A stretch of DNA of 64,000 bases from Pelomonas lactea (GTDB lineage Bacteria > Pseudomonadota > Gammaproteobacteria > Burkholderiales > Burkholderiaceae_C), in assembly GCF_043555885.1 (NCBI RefSeq), contig NZ_JBIGHX010000003.1, positions 496,001 through 560,000 on the forward strand, written 5' to 3'. The notes under the pieces are model-generated. The model was not told where the DNA came from. It did not search any database and saw only the letters and a program-made list of their open reading frames with translations. Every line of letters starts with the position of its first letter. The stretch's first letter is position 1. Made by a program: the position numbers and the translations under genes. Below are positions 24,172-33,524 of this stretch, piece by piece.

Positions 24172-25137
24172 ATGTACAACGACAACCTTGCCCCGCGCGC
24201 GAAGCTGCTGAGCCTGCTGGTCGCCGCGGCCTGTGCCGGCGTGGCACTGCCCGCCGCTGCCGATCCTTCCATTTCGCTGACCGCCGTCTACGCGCTGAAT
24301 GGCGCGCCTGAGGTCGATGCGATGGCGGAGGACGGTTTCTCCCCGCCGAGCACCGGCGGCGACTACCTGAACACCAAGAGTGCCGCCGGCTCCAGCGTCT
24401 TCTTCCACACCTACGGCTTCACGAGCAGCCCGACCTACTTCGGCGCGCGCGCTTCCGGCGAAGGCCTGGACTTCTACGCGAAGACCAGCGCCCTCTACAG
24501 CGGCACATACACGAACACGTCGGGCAGTGCCGTCGCGCTGAACTTCAGCTTCAACCTGGACGGCGGTGAGGTGGGGCTGTGGGGCACGGGCAATGGCTCG
24601 GCCAACCTGCGCCTGCAGATCCGTCGCAACGGCAGCGTCGTCAGCCAGGGCGATACGCTGATCACGCAGGTTGGCGCCACGGTCAACTGCTCCGAGAGCG
24701 ACATCGGTGCGCTGGGTGCCTGGGCCTCCTGCGCCGCGGCCGATTCCAATTCGGTCTGGGGTTCGGGCGGCGCCTACTCGGTGGACATGGGGCTGGTGGC
24801 GGCCGGTGAGACCATCACCATCGACTACGACATCATCTCGACGGTCAGCGGCCAGTACATCGACGGCGCCCAGAGCTCCGGCAGCTGCAACAACTACGGC
24901 GGCTACGCCCTGGTTGCCGAAGAGGGGGTTGAGCAGCCCTATGTGCCGTGCGTGAACTTCAACGGTATCTCCCGCTCGGGCGACCCGTTCAACGGCAACG
25001 AGCCGTCCGTCAGCGCCGACTTCCTGCTGACCGCCGAGGCGGTGGCCCTGCCCGAGCCGGGCAGCCTGGCCCTGCTGGCGGCGGCCGGCGGCGGCCTGCT
25101 GGTGAGCCGACGCCGGCGCGGCGGCTCCGCCCGCTGA
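24172..25137 (+). CDS. PEP-CTERM sorting-domain exported protein, sigma-54 dependent
   Basis: 321 residues. It has a signal peptide (MYNDNLAPRAKLLSLLVAAA, cleavage near AAA-DPS), a beta-rich body with many Ser, Thr, Gly and Asn, and the sorting signal LPEPGSLALLAAAGGGLL followed by RRRRGG near the C-terminus. The body has cysteines that could form disulfides. It is likely exported, cut by exosortase and placed in the extracellular matrix. GGAG 8 bases before the ATG supports the start over an in-frame start at 24139. A terminator follows. Confidence 0.83.
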   Translation: MYNDNLAPRAKLLSLLVAAACAGVALPAAADPSISLTAVYALNGAPEVDAMAEDGFSPPSTGGDYLNTKSAAGSSVFFHTYGFTSSPTYFGARASGEGLDFYAKTSALYSGTYTNTSGSAVALNFSFNLDGGEVGLWGTGNGSANLRLQIRRNGSVVSQGDTLITQVGATVNCSESDIGALGAWASCAAADSNSVWGSGGAYSVDMGLVAAGETITIDYDIISTVSGQYIDGAQSSGSCNNYGGYALVAEEGVEQPYVPCVNFNGISRSGDPFNGNEPSVSADFLLTAEAVALPEPGSLALLAAAGGGLLVSRRRRGGSAR

Positions 25138-25155
25138 CGGCGCCAGCGCCACTTG

Positions 25156-25186
25156 CAAGCGGCACCTGCGGGTGCCGCTTGTCTTT
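25156..25186 (+). terminator. Intrinsic terminator after the PEP-CTERM gene
   Basis: An 11-bp stem (CAAGCGGCACC with GGTGCCGCTTG) and a 4-base loop is followed by TCTTT. It lies 19 bases after the PEP-CTERM stop and 20 bases before the next start, isolating the two genes. Confidence 0.75.
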
Positions 25187-25206
25187 CAACCCTAGACTCG
25201 CGCGCC

Positions 25207-26403
25207 ATGGCTCGCTACGCATTCATCTGGGAACTCGGCGGCGCCTATGGGCACTTGGGACGCATGATCCCGGTGGCCCGGGCGCTGCAGCAGCGCGGCC
25301 ACGAGGTCGTGTTCATCATCCGCGAGCTGGTGGAGGCGGAGCGGCTGCTGGGGCCGCACGGCTTCAAGTGGTACCAGGCGCCGCTGTGGGTGGGGCGCGT
25401 CATGAACCTGCCGGACCCACTCAGCCTGCCAGAGCTGCTGATGGGGGTGGGCTTCCTGGACCCGCCGGCGCTGCTGGGCATGTGCCGCGCCTGGCGCAAC
25501 CTGCTGGCCGCACTGCAGGTGGATGCGCTGCTGTTCGACTACGCGCCCACGGCTGTGCTGGCCAGCCGCGGGCTGGGCCTGCCGGGCATCAACCTGGCCA
25601 ACGGGTTCCAGGTGCCGCCGGCGACTCGCCCGCTGCCGCCGCTGCGCTGGTGGCAGAAGCCGCCGCCGCCGGCGCGGCTGCTGGATTCGGAGCAGCAGGT
25701 GCTCAGCGTGGCCAACCAGGTGCTGTACGAGCTGGGAGCGCCGCCCGTCGAGGGGGTGCTGGACATCCTGTCCGGCGGCGCCGACGTGTTTGCCACCTTC
25801 GCCGCGCTGGATCACTATCCCGGCCGCGTGGGCGGCCATTTCGTCGGCCCCATCTACGCGCTCGGCCGCGGTGAGGCGGTGCATTGGCCGCCGAAGGGCG
25901 CGCTCAAGGTGTTCGCCTACCTGAAGCCGGACTACGGCGGCCTGGATGCGCTGCTGGCGGTGCTGGCCGGGCTGGACGCCCGCGTGCTGGTGCACATCCC
26001 CGGCGTGGCCAAGCGCACCGTCGAGAAGTTCTCCAGCGACCACCTCTGGATCTCGCGCCAGCCGCTGGACATCGAGCAGGCGCGCCACGGTTGCGACGTT
26101 GCCGTGCTGCACGCCGGCGTCAGCACCGTCTGCGCGATGTTGCTGGCCGGCAAGCCGCTGCTGCTGTTCCCGCAGCAGTTGGAGCAGACGATGTTTGCCC
26201 GCGGTGTCGAGGCGCTGGGGGCGGCGGTGGTCATCCCCGAGGCGGCGGCAGGGCAGTTCCCGCGCCTGGTCAAGCGGGCGCTGGCCGATGCGACGTTGCA
26301 GGCCGCCGCGCAGGCCTTTGCGGCCAGCCACGCCGGTTTCGACCAGGTCGACGCCATCCGCGCGGTGGCCGACCGCTGCGAGGCCCTGCTGGTGCCGGTG
26401 TGA
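25207..26403 (+). CDS. GT1-type glycosyltransferase (MGT/UGT-like)
   Basis: 398-residue two-lobe GT-B protein. The N-terminal lobe begins with ARYAFIWELGGAYGHLGRM, where GHLGRM matches the acceptor-side motif of macrolide and UDP-glucuronosyl-type transferases. The C-terminal donor lobe has HAGVSTVCAMLLAGKPLLLFP followed by QLEQTMFARGVEALGAA, the usual nucleotide-sugar signature with an HAG motif. The substrates are unknown; related bacterial proteins glycosylate lipids or small secondary metabolites. The ATG at 25207 is preferred over 25153, which lies in the terminator. It stands alone. Confidence 0.8.
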   Translation: MARYAFIWELGGAYGHLGRMIPVARALQQRGHEVVFIIRELVEAERLLGPHGFKWYQAPLWVGRVMNLPDPLSLPELLMGVGFLDPPALLGMCRAWRNLLAALQVDALLFDYAPTAVLASRGLGLPGINLANGFQVPPATRPLPPLRWWQKPPPPARLLDSEQQVLSVANQVLYELGAPPVEGVLDILSGGADVFATFAALDHYPGRVGGHFVGPIYALGRGEAVHWPPKGALKVFAYLKPDYGGLDALLAVLAGLDARVLVHIPGVAKRTVEKFSSDHLWISRQPLDIEQARHGCDVAVLHAGVSTVCAMLLAGKPLLLFPQQLEQTMFARGVEALGAAVVIPEAAAGQFPRLVKRALADATLQAAAQAFAASHAGFDQVDAIRAVADRCEALLVPV

Positions 26404-26506
26404 GGCTCCCCGGGAATGTTCGCTGGGCGCTGTCATGGGCATCTGCTAGTCTCCCGGGCTTCGTTTTGACCCCGCGCCGCCTCGGGTCTACCGGCAGGCG
26501 CTTTCG

Positions 26507-27811
26507 ATGGACACCGCTCTCGTTCTCTTCCTGATTCTTCTCAACGGCCTGTTCGCCATGTCGGAAATGGCGCTGACCGCCAGCCGCAAGGCCCGGCTGC
26601 AAGTCATGGTGGAGAGCGGCGAGGGCGGGGCGCAGGCCGCGATGGACCTGCACGAGAACCCGACCAAGTTCCTGTCGACGGTGCAGATCGGCATCACCGG
26701 CATCGGCGTGCTGAACGGCATCGTCGGCGACGCGGCCTTCTCCGGTCCGCTGTCGCACTGGCTGTCCGACACCTTCCGGCTGAACCCCGAGGCCACGCAG
26801 ATCGGTGCGACGGCGCTGGTGGTGGTCATCATCACGCTGCTGACCATCGTGTTCGGCGAGCTGGTGCCCAAGCGCATCGGCCAGATCTACCCCGAGACGG
26901 TGGCCCGCCTGGTGGCGCCGCCGATGAACGTCATCTCGACGGCTACGCGGCCGCTGGTGAAGCTGCTGAGCTTCGCCACCGAGTTCACGCTGGGCCTGCT
27001 GGGCCTGCGCAACAAGGGCCAGCGCGGTGTGACCGAAGAAGAGATCGCCGCCAGCCTGGAGGAAGGCCTGGACGCCGGCGTCATCGAGGAGCATGAGCAC
27101 CAGATGGTGCGCAACGTCTTCCGCCTGGACGAGCGCCAGATCGGCTCCATGATGATCCCGCGCGCCGAGATCGCCTGGCTGGACGTCGACGCGACGCCGG
27201 CGGAGGTGCTGGCCGTGCTGCGTGAGCATGGCTTCAGCCGTTACCCCGTCTGCCGTGGCGACCTGAGCGAGGTGCTGGGGGTGGCCAACGCACCGGCGCT
27301 GCTGGCCGGCATGCTGGAAGGCCTGCCGCTGGACCTGACGGCGGGCCTGGAGCCGCCGCTGTTCGTGCCCGAGACGCTGTCGGGCATGGAGTTGCTGGAA
27401 CATTTCCGCGTCTCGGACGCGCCGCTGGTCTTCGTCGTCGATGAGTACGGCGAGGTCCAGGGCGTCATTGCCGTGCGCGACGTGCTGGAAGCCATTGCCG
27501 GGGAGTTCAACGCCCCCAGCGACGGCGACGCCTGGGCGGTGCAGCGCGAGGACGGGAGCTGGCTGATCGACGGCCTGATCCCGGTCCCCGAGCTGAAGGA
27601 CCGCCTGGAGCTCAAGGAACTGCCCGAAGAGGACCGTGGGCGCTACAACACCCTGGCCGGCATGATCATGCTGCTGCTGGGGCGCTTGCCGCGCACGACC
27701 GATGTCGTGGAGTGGGACGCGTGGAGATTCGAGGTCGTGGACCTCGACGGCAAACGTGTGGACAAAGTGCTGGTCAGTCGTCTGGCCGAGGAAACTGGAG
27801 AAAGAACATGA
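26507..27811 (+). CDS. CorC/HlyC-type (CNNM-like) membrane protein with CBS domains
   Basis: 434 residues. The N-terminal DUF21/CNNM part (about 1-190) has four membrane segments and NGLFAMSEMALTASRKARL plus VFGELVPKRIGQ, both family signatures. Two CBS domains follow (about 210-335, with MMIPRAEIAWLDVD and VFVVDEYGEVQGVIAVRDV). A CorC_HlyC domain ends the protein (about 350-430). Members are linked to magnesium or cobalt homeostasis and sometimes named hemolysins without proof. It overlaps the SapC gene by 4 bases, so both are probably translated together. Confidence 0.88.
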   Translation: MDTALVLFLILLNGLFAMSEMALTASRKARLQVMVESGEGGAQAAMDLHENPTKFLSTVQIGITGIGVLNGIVGDAAFSGPLSHWLSDTFRLNPEATQIGATALVVVIITLLTIVFGELVPKRIGQIYPETVARLVAPPMNVISTATRPLVKLLSFATEFTLGLLGLRNKGQRGVTEEEIAASLEEGLDAGVIEEHEHQMVRNVFRLDERQIGSMMIPRAEIAWLDVDATPAEVLAVLREHGFSRYPVCRGDLSEVLGVANAPALLAGMLEGLPLDLTAGLEPPLFVPETLSGMELLEHFRVSDAPLVFVVDEYGEVQGVIAVRDVLEAIAGEFNAPSDGDAWAVQREDGSWLIDGLIPVPELKDRLELKELPEEDRGRYNTLAGMIMLLLGRLPRTTDVVEWDAWRFEVVDLDGKRVDKVLVSRLAEETGERT

Positions 27812-28542
27812 GCAACCCCCCGATGTACGGCGAACTCGCGCCGCTGGACCGCGAAGCCCACAAGAACCTGAAGCTGGACACGGCCAAGGCCGTCGTCGGC
27901 CAGGTGGCCGACCAGAACTCGGTGTTCCTGGCGGCCGTCGAGTTCGGCGACGCCTGCAAGGAATTCCCCATCGTCTTCGTGCGCGCGGGTGAACCCGGCG
28001 CCGACGGCAAGCCGCCCGTGGCCCCGCTGGCCGTGCTGGGCCTGAAGGCCGGCTCCAACCTGTTCATCGACGGCGACAAGTGGACCGCCAACTACGTGCC
28101 GGCCTACGTGCGCCGCTACCCGTTCGCGATGGCGCGCCTGGACGGCAACGCCAACAACCTGGCCGTCTGCTACGACAGCAAGTGGGCCGGCTTCAACGAA
28201 ACCACCGGCGAGGCGCTGTTCAGCAACGGCGAACCCACCGAGTTCCTGCTGAACGCCCGCAGCTTCCTGGAGAACTTTGAGCAGGAAGCCGAGCGCACCC
28301 GCCTGATCTGCAACCTGCTGGTCGAGCTGGACCTGCTGCAGGACATGCGCTTCGAGGCCACGCTGCCCAGCGGCGAGAAGATCGACGTCGAAGGCTTCCT
28401 GGCGCTGGACGAGAAGAAGTACGGCGAGCTGGCCGACGACAAGGTGCTGCAGCTGCACCGCAACGGCCTGATCGGCCTGATCGAGATGCACCGCCTGTCC
28501 ATGACCAACATGAACCGCCTGGCGGCCCGCTACGCAGCCTGA
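27808..28542 (+). CDS. SapC family protein
   Basis: 244 residues matching SapC (S-layer associated) proteins: MYGELAPLDREAHKNLKL at the start, WTANYVPAYVRRYPF in the middle and FLALDEKKYGELADDKVLQLHRNGL near the end. There is no signal peptide or membrane segment, so it is cytoplasmic or exported by another route. The family occurs widely in proteobacteria without a settled function. In this window it is coupled to the CorC-like gene by a 4-base overlap. A strong terminator follows 27 bases after the stop. Confidence 0.85.
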   Translation: MSNPPMYGELAPLDREAHKNLKLDTAKAVVGQVADQNSVFLAAVEFGDACKEFPIVFVRAGEPGADGKPPVAPLAVLGLKAGSNLFIDGDKWTANYVPAYVRRYPFAMARLDGNANNLAVCYDSKWAGFNETTGEALFSNGEPTEFLLNARSFLENFEQEAERTRLICNLLVELDLLQDMRFEATLPSGEKIDVEGFLALDEKKYGELADDKVLQLHRNGLIGLIEMHRLSMTNMNRLAARYAA

Positions 28543-28569
28543 GCGCTGCGCTGCAGCGCCCCGACACGA

Positions 28570-28595
28570 GGCCACGCATCGCGTGGCCTTTTTTT
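28570..28595 (+). terminator. Intrinsic terminator after the SapC gene
   Basis: A perfect 8-bp stem GGCCACGC/GCGTGGCC with a 3-base loop is followed by seven T residues. It ends the CorC-SapC transcript. Confidence 0.9.
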
Positions 28596-28766
28596 CGTCG
28601 TTTGCCTGCATCGCTGCGGCGCAACATCGTCCCCGGTTTGTGGGGCGTACAAACCCGATTTGCCCGGGAAAGCACATGTATCCGTCTGTGTCCGCTCGGG
28701 AAAAGTCACATTTCTCTCCCTAGACTCTGCCGCCTCGGTGCACGTCGGGTGCGCCAGGACGCAGTC

Positions 28767-29453
28767 ATGATCCCATTCTTCAAAGAAAGCCAGCGCGCGC
28801 CGCTGAACCCGTTCGGAGGGCCGCCGCTGGAGCTCAACAGCGACTTCGGCGCGCTAGAGGGCGACGCGCTGGGCCTCGTGGAGCGCCGCTATGGCGACCG
28901 CGGGCTCGCTGTCACGCGCGAGCGTTTCAGCAGCCGCAACGAGGACGGCGACGTGGTCTGCACGGCGCGCGACGGCGAGAAGATCGTCGGCACGCTGACG
29001 GTGCGCTTCGACGGTGTCGGCGGCCTCAAGGCTGACCTGCTGTTCGAGGAGGAGCTGTCCGAGTGGCGGGCCGCCGGCATCAAGCTGTGCGAGTTCGGCA
29101 GCCTGGCAGTGGACAAGCATTCCCACGATCCCAAGCGCGTGCTGGCGCAGGTCTTCCACCTGGGCTACCTGCATGCGCACCGGCGCGCGCGCTGCGAGCG
29201 GCTGATCATTGAGGTCAACCCGCGTCATGTGGCCTTCTACCGCCGCTGGCTGGGCCTGCTGCCGTACACGGCGGCCCGCCACAACCCGCGCGTGAACGCG
29301 CCGGCCGTGCTGATGAGCATCGACTTCGCCACCGTGCGCGAGCAGGTGGCGCTGTGGGGCGGTCGGCCGGAGCTGGTGGCCCAGGCGCGCTGCCTGTACC
29401 CGCTGGCCTGGGACGAGGCCACCGAGGCCGCGATGCTGGCCAAGATCAGCTGA
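28767..29453 (+). CDS. FeeM-like N-acyl amino acid synthase domain protein
   Basis: 228-residue protein with a GNAT-like fold, resembling the FeeM N-acyltransferase and autoinducer-synthase family. Visible family features are RYGDRGLAV, GTLTVRFD, CEFGSLAVDKHSHDPKRV, ERLIIEVNPRHVAFYRRWLGL and a C-terminal YPLAWDE region. FeeM enzymes join acyl-ACP fatty acids to amino acids such as tyrosine. No acyl carrier protein or export partner is adjacent, so the product is unknown. The ATG at 28767 is chosen because the open frame upstream has no clear ribosome site. It is isolated and converges on a TonB receptor gene. Confidence 0.72.
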   Translation: MIPFFKESQRAPLNPFGGPPLELNSDFGALEGDALGLVERRYGDRGLAVTRERFSSRNEDGDVVCTARDGEKIVGTLTVRFDGVGGLKADLLFEEELSEWRAAGIKLCEFGSLAVDKHSHDPKRVLAQVFHLGYLHAHRRARCERLIIEVNPRHVAFYRRWLGLLPYTAARHNPRVNAPAVLMSIDFATVREQVALWGGRPELVAQARCLYPLAWDEATEAAMLAKIS

Positions 29454-29493
29454 CGACCCGGTCGGGTCATCTCGCGGCGGCACAGTCCGCATG

Positions 29494-29520
29494 AAAAAAA
29501 GGGGCCCCGAGGGGCCCCTT
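29494..29520 (-). terminator. Intrinsic terminator of the TonB receptor at 29544-32258
   Basis: On the minus strand AAGGGGCCCC pairs with GGGGCCCCTT across a 2-base loop, followed by a T7 run. It lies 23 bases after the TonB receptor stop. The hairpin would also act weakly against the converging plus-strand gene. Confidence 0.9.
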
Positions 29521-29543
29521 CGCATGCCTGGCGCTCCTCGCGC

Positions 29544-32258
29544 TCAGAAGTCGTACGACGCGCGCACGTAGTAGGCGCGGCCGATCGCGCTGGCGTAGCG
29601 CGGGTCGTAGCCGGCCTGGAAGACCTGCGTCTGGTAGCTCAGCGGCGGGTCGCGGTCGGTCAGGTTGTGCACGCCCAGCGTCAGCGTGGCGCCCTTCATC
29701 GGCTTCCAGGAACCGAACACATCCAGCGTCGCGTAGTTGGCGACGTTGTTGGGGCCGTAGTCCTTCGTCAGCACGTCGAAGTAGCCCGACTTGTAGTGCA
29801 GCGTGGCGCCGGCTGCGAAATCGTCCTTGCTCCAGTTGCCCGTCAGCGTGTGCTGCCAGCGGAACACCGGGCCCGTGCCCGAGTAGACGTTGACGTTCTG
29901 GTTCCAGGGGCCGTTGCGGAAGTCCTGGTATTCGAACTTGGCGACGTAGGTGCTGTTCATGCCGAGCGTGAACGTGCCCACGCCGGTGTTCAGGCGGTAG
30001 TTGGCGGTGATGTCGATGCCGTTGGTGTTGGCGCCGCCCAGGTTCTGCTGGCGCACGTCCACATAGCCGCAGTTCGCACCGGGGCACTGGTTGCCGTTGG
30101 TGGAGAGCTGATTGCTCGCGTTGCGGTAGAAATACTGGCTGAAGAGCGCGTAGTTTTCCGGCTTGAACAGCGAGTCGTCGCCGATGACGCCGATCTGGTT
30201 CTTCAGTCGCACCCACCAGAAGTCCAGGCCGACGCTGAGGTTGGGCATGGGCTGCACCATCAGGCCCAGCGTGGCGTTCTTGCTCTTCTCGGGCTGCAGT
30301 TCCAGGTTGCCGCCGTTGAGCACCATGAACTGCGCCTTGCAGACGGCCGGGCTGCCCGTGCCGGTGGGGCACAGCAGCGGGTCGTTGACGGTGCCGGAGT
30401 TGGTGTAGGTCTGCGCGGCGTTCAACTCGTACAGCGATGGCGCGCGGAAGCCGGTCGAGTAGGAGCCGCGCACCAGCACCTCCTTGAGGGGCTGGAAGCG
30501 GAAGCTGAACTTCGGATTGGTGGTGTTGCCGAAGTCGTTGTACTTGTCGTAGCGAACAGCCGCCGTGACATCCAGCGACTTCAGCAGCGGCACATTCAAT
30601 TCGCTGTAGACCGCCGACACCTTGCGCGAGCCGGCGCTGTACGTGGCCGGGTCGATACCGGTGGAGTCGACGACGATGGTGGCGTAGTCGGAATTGGCCT
30701 GCTGGACGAACTTCTCCTTGCGGAACTCCGTGCCCACGGCCAGCGCGGCCTGGCGGCCGGCCCCGAACCAGTCCCCCACCTCGCGGCTGGCGCGTGCGTC
30801 GATGTTGGTGGTGGTGCCCTTGCCGAACAGGATCAGGCCCGCAGCGCCGGCCTTGTCCAGCAGCGCCTGGCCCGCGGCGCTCTGCTCGCCGAAGGGGTTG
30901 ATCACGCCGGTCAGCACGCCCTCATAGATCAGCGGGCCGTTGGCGTAGCCGCTGATCAGCTTCTCGTCGACCTTGTTCTGGTTGCGGCTGATGCCGACCG
31001 CATAGTCCCAGCCGGAGATATTGCCTTCCAGCGACAGCGTCAGGCGTTGCTGCGTGTTGGTGTTGCTGTCGCCACGCTGGCCGTTGGGCATGTCGCGCCA
31101 GCGGGCGATGACGTAGCCCGGCTGGATGGTGGCGCCGCCGTCGGTCACGGTCTCGCCGACCAGGCCGTCGGAGTTGTCCGGCTTGACGCCGTTGAAGGCC
31201 GGGTCGAGCGCCGCGTTGGTCGGGAAGTAGGGGTTGGGCGTACCGTCCGGCCGCAGGCGGTTCATCGGCAGGAAGCCGAAGGGCACCGGCGCGATCAGCG
31301 TCTTCACGTTGCTGCGGGTGACGAAGTACTCCGCGCCCAGCACATGGTCGGCGCCCAGCTTCAGCTCGCCCTTGATCATGCCGGAGACACGCTCGGTCTT
31401 CGGGATGTAGTCCACGAAGTTGGACGTCGTCATGTAGCACGAGGTGCCGTCGCCGGCTGGGATGATGAACGTGCCGTTCTTGCAGTCCGGGGCGGCGGGG
31501 TTGTACCAGACGTCCGGGTCCTGGTAGTAGTTGCCCGGCGACGGCGAACCGGAGATGCCGCCGTCATAGCGGGTGTTGAACGGGCGCTGGCTGCCGTTGA
31601 TGCGGTCCTGCTTCTGGAAGTCCACGAAGCCCAGCACGTTGAAGCCCTGGGTCTCCAGGTCGCCGAAGCCGAAGCCCGCGTTGGCGCTCTGCGACTTGCC
31701 GCCGGCGTGCTGCGGCACCTCGGCGCCGACGGTCACCGTGCCGCCCTGGTATTCCTTGCGGGTGATGAAGTTGATGACGCCGCCGATGGCGTCCGTGCCG
31801 TACAGCGCCGACGCGCCGTCGCGCAGCACCTCGATGCGGTCGATGGCCGCCATCGGGATCATGTTCAGGTCGGGTGCCGAGCCGTCGAACGCGTTGTTCG
31901 CGATGCGGCGGCCGTTCAGCAGCACCAGCGTCTTGTTGGCGCCGACGCCGCGCAGGTCGGCGAACGAGGCGCCGCCGGTGGACGAACCCACCGCCTGGCT
32001 GGTGCCCAGCGAGGCCTGGCTGGCCGTCAGCGTGCCGAGGATCTGCTCGACCGTGGTCAGGCCCTGCTGCTGAATGTCCTTCATGCGGAACACGGTGACC
32101 GGCACGGCGGTCTCGGCGTCCAGGCGCTTGATGGCGGAGCCGGTGATCGTCACGCGCTCCATCTGGGTGGTCGGGGCGTCCGACGGGGTTTGCGCCCAAG
32201 CGCTGAAACCGCCAACGGTCATCAGGACCGCGGCGGCGATTCGGGTTTGCTTATGCAT
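29544..32258 (-). CDS. TonB-dependent outer-membrane receptor, substrate unknown
   Basis: 904 residues with a signal peptide (residues 1-22, ending FSAWA-QTP), a TonB-box-like start (MERVTITGSAIKRLD), a plug with FADLRGVGANKTLVLLNGRRI and IDRIEVLRDGASALYGTDAIGGVIN, and a long barrel ending AYYVRASYDF. It belongs to the large receptor class with long extracellular loops, common in polymer-degrading proteobacteria; several Cys pairs lie in the loops. No transporter is adjacent, so the ligand cannot be read. GGAG 7 bases upstream supports the ATG at 32258. Transcribed alone, with its own terminator. Confidence 0.88.
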   Translation of the reverse strand: MHKQTRIAAAVLMTVGGFSAWAQTPSDAPTTQMERVTITGSAIKRLDAETAVPVTVFRMKDIQQQGLTTVEQILGTLTASQASLGTSQAVGSSTGGASFADLRGVGANKTLVLLNGRRIANNAFDGSAPDLNMIPMAAIDRIEVLRDGASALYGTDAIGGVINFITRKEYQGGTVTVGAEVPQHAGGKSQSANAGFGFGDLETQGFNVLGFVDFQKQDRINGSQRPFNTRYDGGISGSPSPGNYYQDPDVWYNPAAPDCKNGTFIIPAGDGTSCYMTTSNFVDYIPKTERVSGMIKGELKLGADHVLGAEYFVTRSNVKTLIAPVPFGFLPMNRLRPDGTPNPYFPTNAALDPAFNGVKPDNSDGLVGETVTDGGATIQPGYVIARWRDMPNGQRGDSNTNTQQRLTLSLEGNISGWDYAVGISRNQNKVDEKLISGYANGPLIYEGVLTGVINPFGEQSAAGQALLDKAGAAGLILFGKGTTTNIDARASREVGDWFGAGRQAALAVGTEFRKEKFVQQANSDYATIVVDSTGIDPATYSAGSRKVSAVYSELNVPLLKSLDVTAAVRYDKYNDFGNTTNPKFSFRFQPLKEVLVRGSYSTGFRAPSLYELNAAQTYTNSGTVNDPLLCPTGTGSPAVCKAQFMVLNGGNLELQPEKSKNATLGLMVQPMPNLSVGLDFWWVRLKNQIGVIGDDSLFKPENYALFSQYFYRNASNQLSTNGNQCPGANCGYVDVRQQNLGGANTNGIDITANYRLNTGVGTFTLGMNSTYVAKFEYQDFRNGPWNQNVNVYSGTGPVFRWQHTLTGNWSKDDFAAGATLHYKSGYFDVLTKDYGPNNVANYATLDVFGSWKPMKGATLTLGVHNLTDRDPPLSYQTQVFQAGYDPRYASAIGRAYYVRASYDF

Positions 32259-32739
32259 TTCTGCTCCAGGAAGTCTTGGCAAGCGGGTGGTTTGCCAAAG
32301 GGTTCAGCCAAAAAAGCGGTCCCGGTCGGGGTGCTGGCTGGCTGACAAATTTTCCTGGGCAGTAAAAACCCGATGGGACTAGGGAATGTCCCAGGCGGCG
32401 CTGGTAGCGCCTGCGAGCTTTTGGGGTGGCTCGCTAATCCATTGATTAAAAAAGAGTTTTTGGCAGACGCTGCGCAATGTTGCGGTGCGACGGTGATGTG
32501 TTTTGCCAAATGGAGAAGCATTTTCACATTGCTTCGCGACACAGCAATGTTTGTAAGTATTTTTGCGCCCATTTGTTATTTTTCCGGTGGGTCGCGGATA
32601 ATTTGTGCTGGGTGGTTTGATAAATGGCTGACTTGCGGGAATGAAATGACCCGCGCCGGTGGCAATGGATTTGCAAAATTAGTTTGCGCGAGATTGCCAA
32701 AAGAATCCTGTCGGCGGCCTTGCGGCGCGGGTGACGCCG
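32259..32739. other. AT-rich intergenic region between a TonB receptor and an IclR gene
   Basis: About 480 bases with no convincing gene, and clearly more AT-rich than the flanks, with A/T runs such as GATTAAAAAAGAGTTTTT near 32442. The TonB receptor promoter must lie at its left end. The rest, downstream of the iclR stop, shows no terminator with a T-run. I see no RNA gene. It could be remnant foreign DNA or a long regulatory leader. Confidence 0.5.
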
Positions 32740-33456
32740 TCAGTGGCCCAGGCGCCGCGACAGCTGGCCGGCCGCCTCGCGCAGCGCGGCTGCGAGCGAG
32801 CCGTCCAGCGCGGTGTCGAAGCTGGCGCTGGGGCCGATGGCCGTCAGCGCCAGCACCAGCCGGCCGGCCGCGTCGAACACCGGCGCCGCGGCCGCGCTGA
32901 CGCCAGCCACCACGCCGTCGCGCGACGTCGCCAGGCCGGCCTCGCGCACGGCCGCGGTGGCGGCGTCGTCCGGCAGCGGCTCGCCCAGCATGGCGGCGTC
33001 CTCGCGGCGCCAGGTGGCGAACAGCCGGCCCGAGGCCGTGCCGGCCAGGCTCATCACCGTGCCGTGCCGCATGCTGATGTGCACCGGTGTGGGCCCTTCG
33101 GCCACGCGCACGATGGTGGGGCCGCGCGTGCCCCACACGGCGATGGCCACCGTGTGGCCCAGCCGCAGCGCCAGCTCCTCGATCACCGGCGTGGCCAGCC
33201 GCACGGGGTCGTACTGCTGCAGGCTGATCAGGCCCAGCTGCAGCGCCAGCGGGCCGAGGCCGTACGGGCCGCTGCCGCCGTCCTGCTCCACCAGGCCCAG
33301 CTTGATGAAGCTCACCAGGTAGGGGTGGGCCTTGGCGGGCGTCATGCCGGCCTCGCGGGCCAGGTCCTTCAGCGCCATGGGCCGGCCGTGGTGGGCCAGT
33401 GCCAGCAGCAGCTGCCCGCCCACCTCGATGCTCTGGATGCCGCGCGGTTCTTTCAT
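32740..33456 (-). CDS. IclR-family transcriptional regulator
   Basis: 238 residues: an N-terminal winged helix (RGIQSIEVGGQLLLALAHHG, then MALKDLAREAGMTPAKAHPYL) and a C-terminal effector-binding domain (residues 75-238, with SAAAAPVFDAAGRLVLALT near 190). IclR proteins often control aromatic and glyoxylate pathways. It is divergent from the MBL-mhaAB-hmgA-fahA run with only 68 bases between, so it is the likely regulator of that pathway, responding to homogentisate or a hydroxyphenylacetate. The effector is inferred. Confidence 0.87.
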   Translation of the reverse strand: MKEPRGIQSIEVGGQLLLALAHHGRPMALKDLAREAGMTPAKAHPYLVSFIKLGLVEQDGGSGPYGLGPLALQLGLISLQQYDPVRLATPVIEELALRLGHTVAIAVWGTRGPTIVRVAEGPTPVHISMRHGTVMSLAGTASGRLFATWRREDAAMLGEPLPDDAATAAVREAGLATSRDGVVAGVSAAAAPVFDAAGRLVLALTAIGPSASFDTALDGSLAAALREAAGQLSRRLGH

Positions 33457-33524
33457 GGCAAAAATTCTATATTGCTGAATTCATTTGGAATAGGATAAAT
33501 TTCAGGCCCGCAGCCGGAGATGCC

